A stretch of DNA of 64,000 bases, taken from positions 1 through 64,000 of the forward strand of contig SUVN01000012.1 of the NCBI GenBank assembly GCA_015061985.1, read 5' to 3'. This DNA is from Akkermansiaceae bacterium. Lineage in GTDB: Bacteria > Verrucomicrobiota > Verrucomicrobiia > Verrucomicrobiales > Akkermansiaceae. The translations under genes were made by a program, and so were the position numbers. The notes under the pieces are model-generated. The model did not search any database. It was not told where the DNA came from and saw only the letters and a program-made list of their open reading frames with translations. Of this stretch, positions 34,984-43,668 are shown piece after piece (position 1 is the first letter of the stretch; each line of letters opens with the position of its first letter).

Positions 34984-35754
34984 ATGTACGTTGCCCGGGA
35001 ACGCCGTGACTACATCCTCCGCCTCCTGCAACAGCGCGGCAGCATACGCTCTGCCACCCTGGCCCGGGAGCTCGGCGTAACGGACGAAACTATCCGCACC
35101 GACCTGGTAGCGCTGCAGGCTCAAGGGCTCTTGGAACGCACCCACGGCGGGGCTCGCTACCGCCTGCCGCTCGGGGGAGATTTGCCCGCCGGAAATGCTC
35201 GGCTGGATTGCCGGCTGGCCGCCATTGCCGCGCAGAGAATCCCCGCAGGCGCGCGGCTCTGGCTGGATGATTCCCCTTTCTCCGATGCTCTGGTAGCAGA
35301 ATTGGGCGACAAGCCCTGCACCCTCATCACCGCCTCCCTCCCCCTGCTCCATCGGCTCTCTGCCGCCGCCCTGCCGCACGACCTCCTCTGCCCCGGCGGC
35401 ACGCTGGACAAGGAATGCGGCTTCTTCCGCGCCGATGATGCGGCAGAGCAGATGCGGCTGCTGGCTCCAAGCCACGCGGTCATCTCCCCTCCGGCACTGC
35501 GGGCACACGCCGCCGCCTACACTTCCCCCACCTGCGCCCGCTGGGCACATGCCGCCACCACCGCTGCCGGCAGCACCATCGCCATCGTGCCCGCAGCGGC
35601 TCTGAGCGCGCTGGCTCCCCACACGGTGGAAATTTCTCTCGCTCTCCTCGTGACAGAAGATTTCATCCCTCCCGGTTTTGATGGCATACAAACAGAAACC
35701 GTGCCCTACATCGCCCCGGAGGACGTGATGCAGAGCACGGATTGGGATTATTAA
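34984..35754 (+). CDS. DeoR-family transcriptional regulator
   Basis: The 256-residue product has the DeoR N-terminal winged helix-turn-helix (RERRDYILRLLQQRGSIRSATLARELGVTDETIRTDL) and the trailing GLLERTHGGA. The C-terminal effector domain resembles DeoR sugar-phosphate sensors but is eroded: the usual DSGTT-like and GVN-like motifs are weak. The ATG at 34984 is chosen because the DeoR domain begins there; an in-frame start at 34876 lies inside the previous gene. The target is unknown. Confidence 0.85.
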   Translation: MYVARERRDYILRLLQQRGSIRSATLARELGVTDETIRTDLVALQAQGLLERTHGGARYRLPLGGDLPAGNARLDCRLAAIAAQRIPAGARLWLDDSPFSDALVAELGDKPCTLITASLPLLHRLSAAALPHDLLCPGGTLDKECGFFRADDAAEQMRLLAPSHAVISPPALRAHAAAYTSPTCARWAHAATTAAGSTIAIVPAAALSALAPHTVEISLALLVTEDFIPPGFDGIQTETVPYIAPEDVMQSTDWDY

Positions 35755-35768
35755 GCGGAAAAGGCTCT

Positions 35769-36197
35769 TTACTGAGCGTTGGCAGATTTACTCTGCAGCC
35801 AGTTCATGATATTCTGCCCGGTCTGGGTCTTCGGCTGATAGGTGGACGGAGTCGCAGCCGATGTATTGGTGGTGCCGATGGGAAGCAGCTTGTTACGAAC
35901 GGAATCCACCAGACAATCGCGGTACAGCTTGCCGCCCTGCCAGTTGTTGAAGGTGAAGCGGCCGGACTCCGGCATGGCATTCTCCGTACGCAGCACACGG
36001 TAGCGCAGGCTGTTGCGGGTGAAGTAATCGTAGGTATTATCCGCGCCGTAGTACATCATATCCGTGTAGGAAGTGGGATCCACAGCGGTGTAGGTGGTGG
36101 GCGTGAGCAGCTCCTTGCGGGTGATGGTCTGCACCGGCATCAGCGAACAGGAGGCCAAAGCCACCATGGCAATCAGGGAGGGGATAAAAATACGCAT
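35769..36197 (-). CDS. Small lipoprotein
   Basis: From the ATG at 36197 the product is 142 residues with a lipoprotein signal (MRIFIPSLIAMVALASC). The mature part is polar with Tyr/Thr/Asp repeats (YTAVDPTSYTDMMYYGADNTYDYF) and a Gln/Ser/Ala tail. The frame is open to 36395, but the lipobox and a promoter directly before 36197 fix the start. Function is unknown. It converges on the DeoR gene, whose stop is 14 bases away. Confidence 0.75.
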   Translation of the reverse strand: MRIFIPSLIAMVALASCSLMPVQTITRKELLTPTTYTAVDPTSYTDMMYYGADNTYDYFTRNSLRYRVLRTENAMPESGRFTFNNWQGGKLYRDCLVDSVRNKLLPIGTTNTSAATPSTYQPKTQTGQNIMNWLQSKSANAQ

Positions 36198-36204
36198 GCG
36201 CGGG

Positions 36205-36233
36205 GTTGTATCACAAAATCTCCTGATTGGCAA
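36205..36233 (-). promoter_or_regulatory. Leaderless-type promoter of the small lipoprotein gene
   Basis: On the minus strand TTGCCA (36233-36228), 17 bases, TACAAC (36210-36205). The ATG follows 7 bases after the -10, so transcription is predicted to start at the start codon itself. Confidence 0.65.
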
Positions 36234-36303
36234 GCACAAAGAAGTGAGCGCACTTGCCAATCCGGCAAATGCGCCCAGCGACAACAGAGCCGGAGCCCGC
36301 CTT

Positions 36304-36420
36304 TTACTTCTCAATGATGACAGGAGGCGGCACGGGAGCCGGGGGCGGGGTCTGCTGTTGCTGCTGGCAGCAGGAGGCAAATGCCACTGCTGCAACCGTC
36401 AGTAGTATGCTGTATTTCAT
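36304..36420 (-). CDS. 38-residue Pro/Gln-rich lipoprotein
   Basis: Reading from the ATG at 36420 gives a lipoprotein signal (MKYSILLTVAAVAFASC) and a 21-residue mature part, CCQQQQQTPPPAP onward with more prolines, ending IIEK. The Lpp-like size, lipobox and own stop support a real tiny lipoprotein. It is followed by the 142-residue lipoprotein gene in the same direction. No function is known. Confidence 0.6.
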   Translation of the reverse strand: MKYSILLTVAAVAFASCCQQQQQTPPPAPVPPPVIIEK

Positions 36421-36592
36421 CTCTCTCGTTCAGTTTGGAATTAAGGGGGAGATTTCGGCATCACCGTGATACCGGCTCCCTCGTGCCACCAAGACTAGCA
36501 GCTAACTCCCGTTAATGCAATCTAACCATCTCACAATTAGAGAATGACACATCGGTATCCTATTTTTTCCATATTACTCCGACAATAAGAAA

Positions 36593-36738
36593 GTACAAAG
36601 TCGAATAGTCGATGGACAAAGTGCAGAATTCCGCCCGCTTTGTTCGCATGCAAACGCTTTGCAACCAAATCTTTGACCTGCTGCGAGCCGGAGGCTCGCC
36701 GAATATTACCTCTGTCCATCGTCCATCAGACTTTGTCC
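36593..36738. repeat. MITE-like intergenic repeat 2, inverted pair
   Basis: About 146 bases with imperfect terminal inverted repeats: GTACAAAGTCGAATAGTCGA on the left, and on the right TCGTCCATCAGACTTTGTCC. The left arm read on the minus strand aligns with 7704-7767 (shared GGAATTCTGCAC and GACTTTGTACTT). The right arm read on the plus strand aligns with it too. A 7-bp hairpin GCGAGCC-GGA-GGCTCGC lies in the middle. This occupies most of the 425-base gap 36421-36845; I see nothing else there. Confidence 0.65.
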
Positions 36739-36845
36739 TTCAAATTTCCATTTTCCGCTTCATCTGAGCATTCATCAATAATGGTCAAGGCCTTACGACT
36801 GAGTTCCCGACCTCCTGTCCCCGGAGGCAGACCAACAGCCTTTTG

Positions 36846-38417
36846 CTATTCCGCGCGGAGCGTGCCCTCTCTTATCTTTGTGTCAACTCCGTCCAGCTCC
36901 TTGAAAAGGTAGTCGTACTTGGCCAGACTTTTCTCCACCGGCTCCAGCAGTTCCACCCGCAGCTTCTCGGCCAGCGCCGGGATATGCACCAGGTGAGCCG
37001 GAGTCAGGCCCTGAATATGATTCATCGGGCGTTCACAAAGAGAACGCAGCCTGCCGCTCTTCTTCCCGAATTCCGACATGAGTTTCCCTTTTTGGTCATA
37101 ATACGCATTCCGCAGGGCTAATTCCTTTTTATAAAACTCACCCGTAGAATGGGCGTAATCCTCCCGCTCTTGCGGCGTCATCCCGGCGATTTTTTCTGCC
37201 GCCTCGCGCACCAACTCAAGAACCGCTCGGCGTGTTTCGTCCCGCAGATTCCGAAAGCGCGTATCAAAACTCAGCATGTCCTTGCTGAACGCCTCCAAAT
37301 CATTCTGCCGAGCAAACTCCTCATACACCTCCTCAAAAGTCAGCATCTCCGGCGGTGCCGGTGTAGGTGTCGGAGCTGGAGCAGGTACCGGAACCGGCTC
37401 CTGCCGGGCAACATGCAGCCCCAAAGCCAGCGCCACAGCAGCACCGACCACCCAACCGCTCCACGCCACGGCATGCCGCCGCAGCCCCCGCTTCAACCGC
37501 CGAAACCACAGAGACGGCGGCGGCGCAGACTCCTGCAACCACTCCAACCACTGGGCTGCACTTGCGCATCTATCCTCCGGCAGCAGCCGCAGATTACGCA
37601 TGACAGACTCCACCACCTCCGGCGCGGGGGCTTTGCCGCGCGGGAACTTCAGACGCGCCAGCAAATTCCCCAGCGGCACCAGATCATCCTTCAGCAGGCG
37701 ATTGAGAGCCGGCTCCGGCGCGCTGCCGCTCAGCAGCTCATACCACGTGGCCGCCAGCGAGTATAAATCCGTGAACGGCCCGGGCTGCCCCTTACCCGTC
37801 ACCTGCTCCGGTGCACCGTAGCCGTGTGAATACTGCCCCTGCGTGATGGTGGACTCCGAGGCACAATGCACCGCCGCGCCGAAATCAATGAGCGCAATGC
37901 GCCCCTCCTCATCAAAGACGATATTGGACGGCTTGATATCGCGGTGAATAATCCCCTTGCCATGCAGATACACCAGCCCCTCCAGCAGCTCCCGCAGCCA
38001 GCCCAGCGCCTTCTCCGCATCCGGCAAACGCCCCGCCGCAGCCTCTTCCTCCATATACTCCGCCAGCGTGCCGCCCTCCATCCACGGCATCACATAAAAC
38101 ACGCCGCCCTGCATCTCAAAGGTATCATACACCCGCACAATCCGCTCATGATTCAGCTGAGCCAGCGTGCGGGCCTCCTGCTTCATATCCGCAATCGCCT
38201 GCCGGTAGAGCGGCTCCAGACGCGGCGCGCGCGGTCGCAGCACTCCGTCCTCATCCCGTCGGCACAAATCCACCGGGAAACACTCCTTCAGCACCACCGT
38301 GCGCTGCAAATTCGCATCCCACGCCACATACGTGATACCAAAGCCCCCCTGCCCCAGCACCTTCAGAATCCGGAAGTTGCCGATATACGTCTGCGGCGGT
38401 AATGCTACGATGTCCAT
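36846..38417 (-). CDS. Hanks-type Ser/Thr protein kinase with extracytoplasmic domain
   Basis: The 523-residue protein has an N-terminal kinase domain: glycine loop LGQGGFGITYVA (residues 21-32), Lys44 in VVLKE, catalytic loop HRDIKPSNIVF near 163-173, IDFGAA, and GYGAPEQ. One membrane segment near 318-338 (WVVGAAVALALGLHVA) is followed by a Pro/Ala/Thr hinge (VPVPAPAPTPTPAPP) and a helical, charged outer domain of about 170 residues. It is probably a membrane signalling kinase sensing an envelope cue. No phosphatase partner or target is adjacent. Confidence 0.92.
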   Translation of the reverse strand: MDIVALPPQTYIGNFRILKVLGQGGFGITYVAWDANLQRTVVLKECFPVDLCRRDEDGVLRPRAPRLEPLYRQAIADMKQEARTLAQLNHERIVRVYDTFEMQGGVFYVMPWMEGGTLAEYMEEEAAAGRLPDAEKALGWLRELLEGLVYLHGKGIIHRDIKPSNIVFDEEGRIALIDFGAAVHCASESTITQGQYSHGYGAPEQVTGKGQPGPFTDLYSLAATWYELLSGSAPEPALNRLLKDDLVPLGNLLARLKFPRGKAPAPEVVESVMRNLRLLPEDRCASAAQWLEWLQESAPPPSLWFRRLKRGLRRHAVAWSGWVVGAAVALALGLHVARQEPVPVPAPAPTPTPAPPEMLTFEEVYEEFARQNDLEAFSKDMLSFDTRFRNLRDETRRAVLELVREAAEKIAGMTPQEREDYAHSTGEFYKKELALRNAYYDQKGKLMSEFGKKSGRLRSLCERPMNHIQGLTPAHLVHIPALAEKLRVELLEPVEKSLAKYDYLFKELDGVDTKIREGTLRAE

Positions 38418-38540
38418 ATATAGAAACTGATATACTTACCGTTGTCATCCTAACAGCTGTCCCGCTTTTTGTCAATTTTTTCTCCAAGCCAGAAATTTGT
38501 CCGCACCATAACCCATTCAAGACAAAAGAACTAAACGCAT

Positions 38541-38579
38541 ATGCGGAAAATCCACAGTAGCACCTTGGATTTTCCGCAT
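38541..38579. repeat. Perfect 14-bp inverted repeat
   Basis: ATGCGGAAAATCCA (38541-38554) and TGGATTTTCCGCAT (38566-38579) flank an 11-base loop. No T-run follows on either strand. It sits between the kinase gene and the second copy of dispersed repeat 1, and could be a regulator site or an RNA hairpin. Confidence 0.6.
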
Positions 38580-38609
38580 GTATTTTACCCTGTTCACACC
38601 GGGGAATTA

Positions 38610-38828
38610 CATGTGACCCAAACCTTTTTGAAAAATAGCCTTTATACACTCAAAACAGGCACATTTCGCCAAATATCCCTTGATCGGGATAGTACGCAGC
38701 CCATTCATTGCCGGAAGCTTTCACTTACATCAGCATCGGCGTAAGCCGCACCCTTTCAATTCGTAAATCGTAATTCGTCACTCGTAAATCCATATATCCC
38801 AAGCCTCGGTGACAGCGCATGCTAGCCG
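38610..38828. repeat. Dispersed intergenic repeat 1, copy B
   Basis: Same-orientation diverged copy of 1600-1812. It shares TTGAAAAATAGCC, ACACTCAAAA, ATCCCTTG, ATCGGCGTAAGCCGCA and the AATTCGTAAATCG cluster, ending in a decayed version of the 11-bp palindrome. With the inverted repeat before it, this explains the 439-base gap 38418-38856. Confidence 0.75.
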
Positions 38829-38856
38829 GGATAAACGAGAGAGGGAGTGGGTGAAA

Positions 38857-39201
38857 TCACTCACCGAGGCGGGGAACCTCATCTGCCAGGAACTCTGCCA
38901 GCGTCTTGCCCTGTGCAAAAGCCTTTTTCTCCAGCACCTTGCGGGTGGCGGGATCCAGACTGAGGGTCACGCGCGTCTCCTCCGTCACCTGCACACGGGA
39001 AGGGAGCGAAAGCGGCAGCTCCTTCATCATCTCACGGATGATATGCTCCTTGGCAGCAGGAATCACCTTGCGCGCCATCCAATTGCGCACCGTTGTCTCC
39101 GTCACATAGCATTTCTCAGCAAGCCAGGCATAGCTGTAGTTGTTTGCCTTCAACCACAGCTTTACATTCAGCTTCAGTTCGTCCTGATTCTGCGCTTCCA
39201 C
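38857..39201 (-). CDS. Small DNA-binding regulator (helix-turn-helix)
   Basis: From a GTG at 39201 the product is 114 residues. Residues 18-45 look like an XRE-type helix-turn-helix (SYAWLAEKCYVTETTVRNWM). The C-terminal third resembles a ribbon-helix-helix or antitoxin-like dimer (RVTLSLDPATRKVLEKKA, GKTLAEFLADEV). The frame opens at a TTG at 39237, but a perfect TATAAT at 39222-39217 lies inside that extension, which favours the GTG with a short leader. It is transcribed away from the small-gene cluster at 39344, so it may regulate that cluster or itself. Confidence 0.7.
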   Translation of the reverse strand: MEAQNQDELKLNVKLWLKANNYSYAWLAEKCYVTETTVRNWMARKVIPAAKEHIIREMMKELPLSLPSRVQVTEETRVTLSLDPATRKVLEKKAFAQGKTLAEFLADEVPRLGE

Positions 39202-39343
39202 GGTGGCAAATATAGCATTATAACCACACGTTTGCAAGCCGATATTCCGACAAATCGAAAAACTCTTACCAAATCGTTAGATTTTGGTTGACTTGATAGA
39301 CGTTTTGATATATTTATATGTCTACAAAACGAATTCAGCAACC

Positions 39344-39646
39344 ATGACTATCTCCTTCCTCTGTCCCCACTGTGGCGGTCACCAGCTACAGGAAATACGC
39401 CAGGCCATCCACCGAGCCGAGGTGAGGGTAACCGGCACACCCGGCGGCCAACTGGTAGCCACTCCTGTGGGCGCCGTGGAGGAACTGCGCGGGCCGATAC
39501 TGGGCTACCGCTGCCGCAACTGCCGCTACCCGGACATCCAGAACCACGATGAAAAGGGCGGCTTCTTCTGGCCCACCCCGGCGGAAGTCCACGCCGCCGG
39601 CTGCCTCACCATCACCACAGAGCAGACCACCCCCACCGCTGCATGA
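39344..39646 (+). CDS. Small zinc-ribbon protein
   Basis: From the ATG at 39344 the product is 100 residues with two Cys pairs (CPHC near residue 7 and CRNC near 57) and a His in between, consistent with one zinc ribbon. The tail is Thr-rich. The frame opens at 39284, but starting at MTISFLCPHCGG is more natural. A TTGACT-type promoter with an AT-rich -10 region lies at about 39298-39325. Its stop overlaps the next start by four bases (ATGA). Confidence 0.65.
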   Translation: MTISFLCPHCGGHQLQEIRQAIHRAEVRVTGTPGGQLVATPVGAVEELRGPILGYRCRNCRYPDIQNHDEKGGFFWPTPAEVHAAGCLTITTEQTTPTAA

Positions 39647-39840
39647 TTTGCCACAAGGATGGTCGCATGGAGCCCCTGCTCGTGGCAGCCCCCTCCTCCG
39701 GCCCCCTCACCGCCGCGGAGCGCAGCAAAATCATCTCCCGCCGCGGTCTGCGCGGTGCTATCCTCCTCTGCGAGACCGACCCCGGCATCGCCGCCTTTGC
39801 CTGCACCAACTGGGAAGGCGTAGATACCATGGGGCTGTGA
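39643..39840 (+). CDS. Small protein of unknown function
   Basis: The 65-residue product (MICHKDGRMEPLLVAAPSSG at the start, later ETDPGIAAFACTNWEGVDTM) starts in a 4-base overlap with the zinc-ribbon gene, a sign of coupled translation. It is probably cytoplasmic. No family is recognised. Confidence 0.55.
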   Translation: MICHKDGRMEPLLVAAPSSGPLTAAERSKIISRRGLRGAILLCETDPGIAAFACTNWEGVDTMGL

Positions 39841-39899
39841 TCGCTCCCACCAGTGCCGCGCAAAAAGTCCAAGCACACAAAACACAAGGCCAAAACACC

Positions 39900-40262
39900 A
39901 TGTTGAAATCACTTCTTCGCAGTGCACCCGACCGAGTGCTTGACCTCCTTTCCGACACCATGATTGGCCGCGCCCTGCTCCGGCAGGCCGTGGCTCTGGC
40001 TCGCCGCAAGCTCGGCTTTCAGCTCGACATCCAACCGCAACCCGGGGAGCGAGACCTCTGGCTCGTCACCGCCGGCGACCCGGGCGCCGACCTCACCCTA
40101 CGCTGCACCGTCCGCACCCAAACCCTCGCCCAACTCGCCTCCCCCATCCTCACCGCCTGGCTGGAAAACAAACCCATCCCCACAGAGGAAATCCTCCCCC
40201 TCCTCCTCCAGACCATGAGGAAAGAAAACCGCACCGGGAAAACGCCCGACACCACCCTATAA
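39900..40262 (+). CDS. Small amphipathic protein of unknown function
   Basis: From the ATG at 39900 the product is 120 residues. It has a helical N-terminal half (SAPDRVLDLLSDTMIGRALL, ALARRKLGFQLDIQ), then a beta segment (LWLVTAGDPGADLTLRCTV) and a basic tail. It follows the 65-residue gene by 59 bases in the same direction. Longer frames start inside the neighbours and are rejected. Function is unknown. Confidence 0.55.
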   Translation: MLKSLLRSAPDRVLDLLSDTMIGRALLRQAVALARRKLGFQLDIQPQPGERDLWLVTAGDPGADLTLRCTVRTQTLAQLASPILTAWLENKPIPTEEILPLLLQTMRKENRTGKTPDTTL

Positions 40263-40373
40263 AAGATTACGTTTGTATCTCGCTTTCTCTATTTTTCTTC
40301 TTTTGTGCATCTTTTTTGTTTTACTTTTACTTTTTGAGTGATATTCTAACATCACGTCAAATCATTTCTCATC

Positions 40374-41438
40374 ATGTACCTTCTCGGACATTTCATTCAA
40401 AGTATCAGCTCTGACAAGCAGAATAGCATTGTCACAATCCCTTTCAGCGAGTGGAACTCCATCATTCCCGGGACTCCCGTTGTTGCCGTTGAAAATATAG
40501 AATTGCTGAAAAAAACAGGACTTCCTACCAAAATACGCTTTGGCATTGCTGCTCCGGGTAAACAAGTCATCGTGCAAGAATGCACGAAAGAAGACATGAC
40601 CAGCCCTGAATTTCAGGTCAGAAAAATAGCCATGGCCATTCATGGCAAGGACTCTTTTTGCCCATGGGGATGGACACTACATTGCCCGGCTACCCCTATT
40701 CCACATGCAGATGATGTACTGAAACGCGCAGAAGAGAAGTTACAAACACCCGTCATCGAAGGTATGCGAAGTTACCCGGGAGATGACTTCGTTGCCGAAT
40801 GTATGGATGAGGCTCCAATTCGCCAATGCGAGGACAATCCAGCTATCGGTCAGCACTGGTGGACCCCTCTGCACTACACGCTGGAAGAAATCAGACAGTT
40901 GGCAGAAGAGTCAGCCGGAATCAAGATACCATTGCCCAAATCTCCTATCGACCCGGAGTTGTTGCATTTCCGGCATCACGGCATCGTCATCGAATCTAAT
41001 TGGGTGATACATTTTGCCACCCCACGCGTCCCGGAAAAGGTCAATCGCATCAAACTGGACACCATCGACACTTTTTGCAACATCACACCTTATGCCGAAG
41101 AAAAAGGCGGGCCGCTCAATTACAAAGATGATACAGCAGAAAAACGGTTGTTTCACCGCAATCGTGCAGTCTGGATTCTCTGCCACGCAGACACATGGGG
41201 GAAATATAATCTCCTATCGAACAACTGCGAACACATGAGCCGCATGTGCAAAGTAGGCAAGAAAGAGTCTAAGCAAGTCAGAGAAACATCGGTGCAAGTC
41301 ATCTTTGCGCTGTTAGGGTTGATTCTCCCCGCAAGTCCGTGGTTCTCGGTACTCTTAGCTCTCTCACCCGCAGCACTCACAGAAGTACTCCAGCGCCTCT
41401 CCAAGAGTAAAGACCCTCTCCCCGAAATTCAGGAATAA
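40374..41438 (+). CDS. LRAT-type papain-fold protein with C-terminal membrane segment
   Basis: In this 354-residue protein the segment HFRHHGIVIESNWVIHFATP (about 200-220) and the later YNLLSNNCEHMSRMCKVGKK (about 282-301) match the LRAT/NlpC-like permuted papain fold, where the His of H-x-GI-x-I and the Cys of N-C-E-H form the active site. LRAT-type enzymes are acyltransferases or thiol hydrolases. A hydrophobic stretch near the C-terminus (VIFALLGLILPASPWFSVLLAL) probably anchors it. It heads a five-gene AT-rich operon with two GTPase genes. A membrane-lipid effector role is inference. Confidence 0.75.
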   Translation: MYLLGHFIQSISSDKQNSIVTIPFSEWNSIIPGTPVVAVENIELLKKTGLPTKIRFGIAAPGKQVIVQECTKEDMTSPEFQVRKIAMAIHGKDSFCPWGWTLHCPATPIPHADDVLKRAEEKLQTPVIEGMRSYPGDDFVAECMDEAPIRQCEDNPAIGQHWWTPLHYTLEEIRQLAEESAGIKIPLPKSPIDPELLHFRHHGIVIESNWVIHFATPRVPEKVNRIKLDTIDTFCNITPYAEEKGGPLNYKDDTAEKRLFHRNRAVWILCHADTWGKYNLLSNNCEHMSRMCKVGKKESKQVRETSVQVIFALLGLILPASPWFSVLLALSPAALTEVLQRLSKSKDPLPEIQE

Positions 41439-41457
41439 CACCACCACTATCTACGCC

Positions 41458-43641
41458 ATGAACAGAGAAACAATCATTAACGGCATCATTAACAATCGGC
41501 AAAAACAACAGGAGGAAATCATCAAACGGCTCAATTCTCTCTCGGCTATCACTGGCGCGTTGGAAGAATTGAAAGAAAAAAGCCGAGACATGCAAAGCAG
41601 GATGAAAGAAGACCCTGCTACCTGTGGTAAACTCCGAAGAGTCGATGAAAAAATAGACAGTTCTGCTGACTTACTCGATAAGCTCAAACAGGAACTGCGC
41701 CGCCTCAAAGCGAGAGCTACGCGAGATACTATCAACATCGGTATCGTAGGTGTACCCAAGCAGGGTAAAAGTACCTTCCTGCAAGCCCTCACTGGATTGG
41801 ATGAAGCAACCATTCCCACCGGCAACGACTATGTAACGGGTGCCTGTTCCTACATTCGGCACGATTCTTCAGTCGCTACGGGGGATGCCTACGCCATTGT
41901 TACCCCCTACTCCAAAAAAGAATTCAGGGATGAGGTTCTGAGACCGTTCTGCCGAGCGTTTAACCTGGAATTAGATTCCGTTGATGACCTGCCCAATCTG
42001 AACCTCCCGGAAAAAGATACTCTGGAAAAAGAAGCACAAAAACGAATTCTGGAACGACTGGAAAAGCTCAAGGAAGATTACGGCTCATACAAGAGACTTC
42101 TCGGTCAGAGTGATATTCGGATTCCAAAAGAGGAAATCCGCCGCTATGTTGCCCAATGCGATGAACAATGCCAAACGAAGTATACCAACTGGTATGCCAT
42201 TAAGAAAGCGGAAATCCACTGCTGTTTCCCGCAGCAAGACATCGGACGTCTCATGATTTGTGACACGCCCGGACTCGGTGACTTCACTCCCGGCGCCAAA
42301 CAGGCACTTATGGAAAAGCTCAGTTCAGACATGGATATCATCTTCTTCATGAAGCGCTTGGATCCGGGAGATCAGACCATCGATGAGAAATACACTGAGT
42401 TTTACGATGTGGTGAAAGAATCCAATCGCGTATTCGGAGCTCAGGACTGGGCATACATGGTTCTGAACTGCCGCGCCGGTGACACCCCGACAAACCGCTT
42501 CCTTGACGATTTGAACGCCAAATTACAGACCCGTGAACTCAAGGTTCTGGATGCCAGAGATGCCTCTTCTGTCAGCTCTCAATTTGATTCCATTTTGCAG
42601 GATATTGTCAGTCAAATCCCCAAGCTGGACAATAAACTGATGAAGAACTATGCCGAACTGACCGGTGGGCTGAAAACCGCTCTGGAGGAAGTGGCAGCAT
42701 TGGCAAAAGTCGCCTTACCTACATTCAGCCCGGCAAGCGAGGGACTGGAATTAAGCGAAAGAACAGACTCAATCATTGCTAATCTGGAAAAAAAGTTCCG
42801 GGACTTGAAAGCGGAATTGGAAGAAAACGGTGGCAGCCTATCACCGTATATTAAAGATATCATAACGACGATGCGCAACAAATGCCCGGACTTAAATCAT
42901 GACGAAAGTAACATAACAGAAACGGCAACGTGGTTCAGTGATGGCAAAAACAAACTGCGTGCAGCTTTCATTTCTGCTTTCTCCGATCTGGATATCCCCA
43001 TGAAGAAAATGGTTGATGATGCCCGCGCGAAACTGTGCGATATCTTAACACGGCAGGATGGCGGACGCTTGGCGTTCGTGCTAACAGGAAAAGAGGATGC
43101 AGACTTCTGGAAAACGCTCAAAGAGATACTCCTTAACGATTTGGGAGATGAGGCAAGCGGAATGGTTCAAGCCATCGAAAACATCGAAACCTTCAAAATG
43201 CAATTCCGGGCATTCATTCTTCCGCGCCTGACCTCCATCACCAATCGGTTAAGTAACGCACCCAAATACGAAGCAACATCATTTGCTATCCACATGCCCG
43301 GAGATACTCTGGAACATTGCCGCACAAAACTAGAAACAGCATGGCAATTATCCCTCGCAGCGAGCGAACAAATATTCGATACCGAAGAAGAAAACAATGT
43401 CGGAGACATCCTCGGTACCCCTGCCGCCGCTCTGGCTGCCCTGGTGGATGAGTTCTATCTCCTTTGGACCAGACACGACGGGTATAAAAAGGCTAACCGC
43501 AGGTGGCATGAATTCTACAGAGCGCACTCTCCCGAAGTATGGCCGGAAATCTTCAAGAGCGACACTTCCATGCTTGCTCTTTCACGCACATGGAACTCCA
43601 CAGTCAAAGCATTCTCCTCTACTATCAGCAAGTTTATTTAA
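41458..43641 (+). CDS. Dynamin-like large GTPase
   Basis: The 727-residue protein has an N-terminal coiled-coil (about 5-90), then a GTPase domain with P-loop GVPKQGKSTFLQAL near 97-110, a switch Thr region (ATIPTGNDYVTG), and Walker B/G3 ICDTPGLGDF near 265. The base-specificity motif is not obvious. The C-terminal 370 residues are helical with coiled-coil stretches, as in bacterial dynamin-like proteins that act on membranes. It starts 19 bases after the LRAT-type gene. Partnered GTPases of this kind occur in predicted conflict systems. Confidence 0.82.
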   Translation: MNRETIINGIINNRQKQQEEIIKRLNSLSAITGALEELKEKSRDMQSRMKEDPATCGKLRRVDEKIDSSADLLDKLKQELRRLKARATRDTINIGIVGVPKQGKSTFLQALTGLDEATIPTGNDYVTGACSYIRHDSSVATGDAYAIVTPYSKKEFRDEVLRPFCRAFNLELDSVDDLPNLNLPEKDTLEKEAQKRILERLEKLKEDYGSYKRLLGQSDIRIPKEEIRRYVAQCDEQCQTKYTNWYAIKKAEIHCCFPQQDIGRLMICDTPGLGDFTPGAKQALMEKLSSDMDIIFFMKRLDPGDQTIDEKYTEFYDVVKESNRVFGAQDWAYMVLNCRAGDTPTNRFLDDLNAKLQTRELKVLDARDASSVSSQFDSILQDIVSQIPKLDNKLMKNYAELTGGLKTALEEVAALAKVALPTFSPASEGLELSERTDSIIANLEKKFRDLKAELEENGGSLSPYIKDIITTMRNKCPDLNHDESNITETATWFSDGKNKLRAAFISAFSDLDIPMKKMVDDARAKLCDILTRQDGGRLAFVLTGKEDADFWKTLKEILLNDLGDEASGMVQAIENIETFKMQFRAFILPRLTSITNRLSNAPKYEATSFAIHMPGDTLEHCRTKLETAWQLSLAASEQIFDTEEENNVGDILGTPAAALAALVDEFYLLWTRHDGYKKANRRWHEFYRAHSPEVWPEIFKSDTSMLALSRTWNSTVKAFSSTISKFI

Positions 43642-43668
43642 CTCTCAACCTGTATACTACTGAATACC

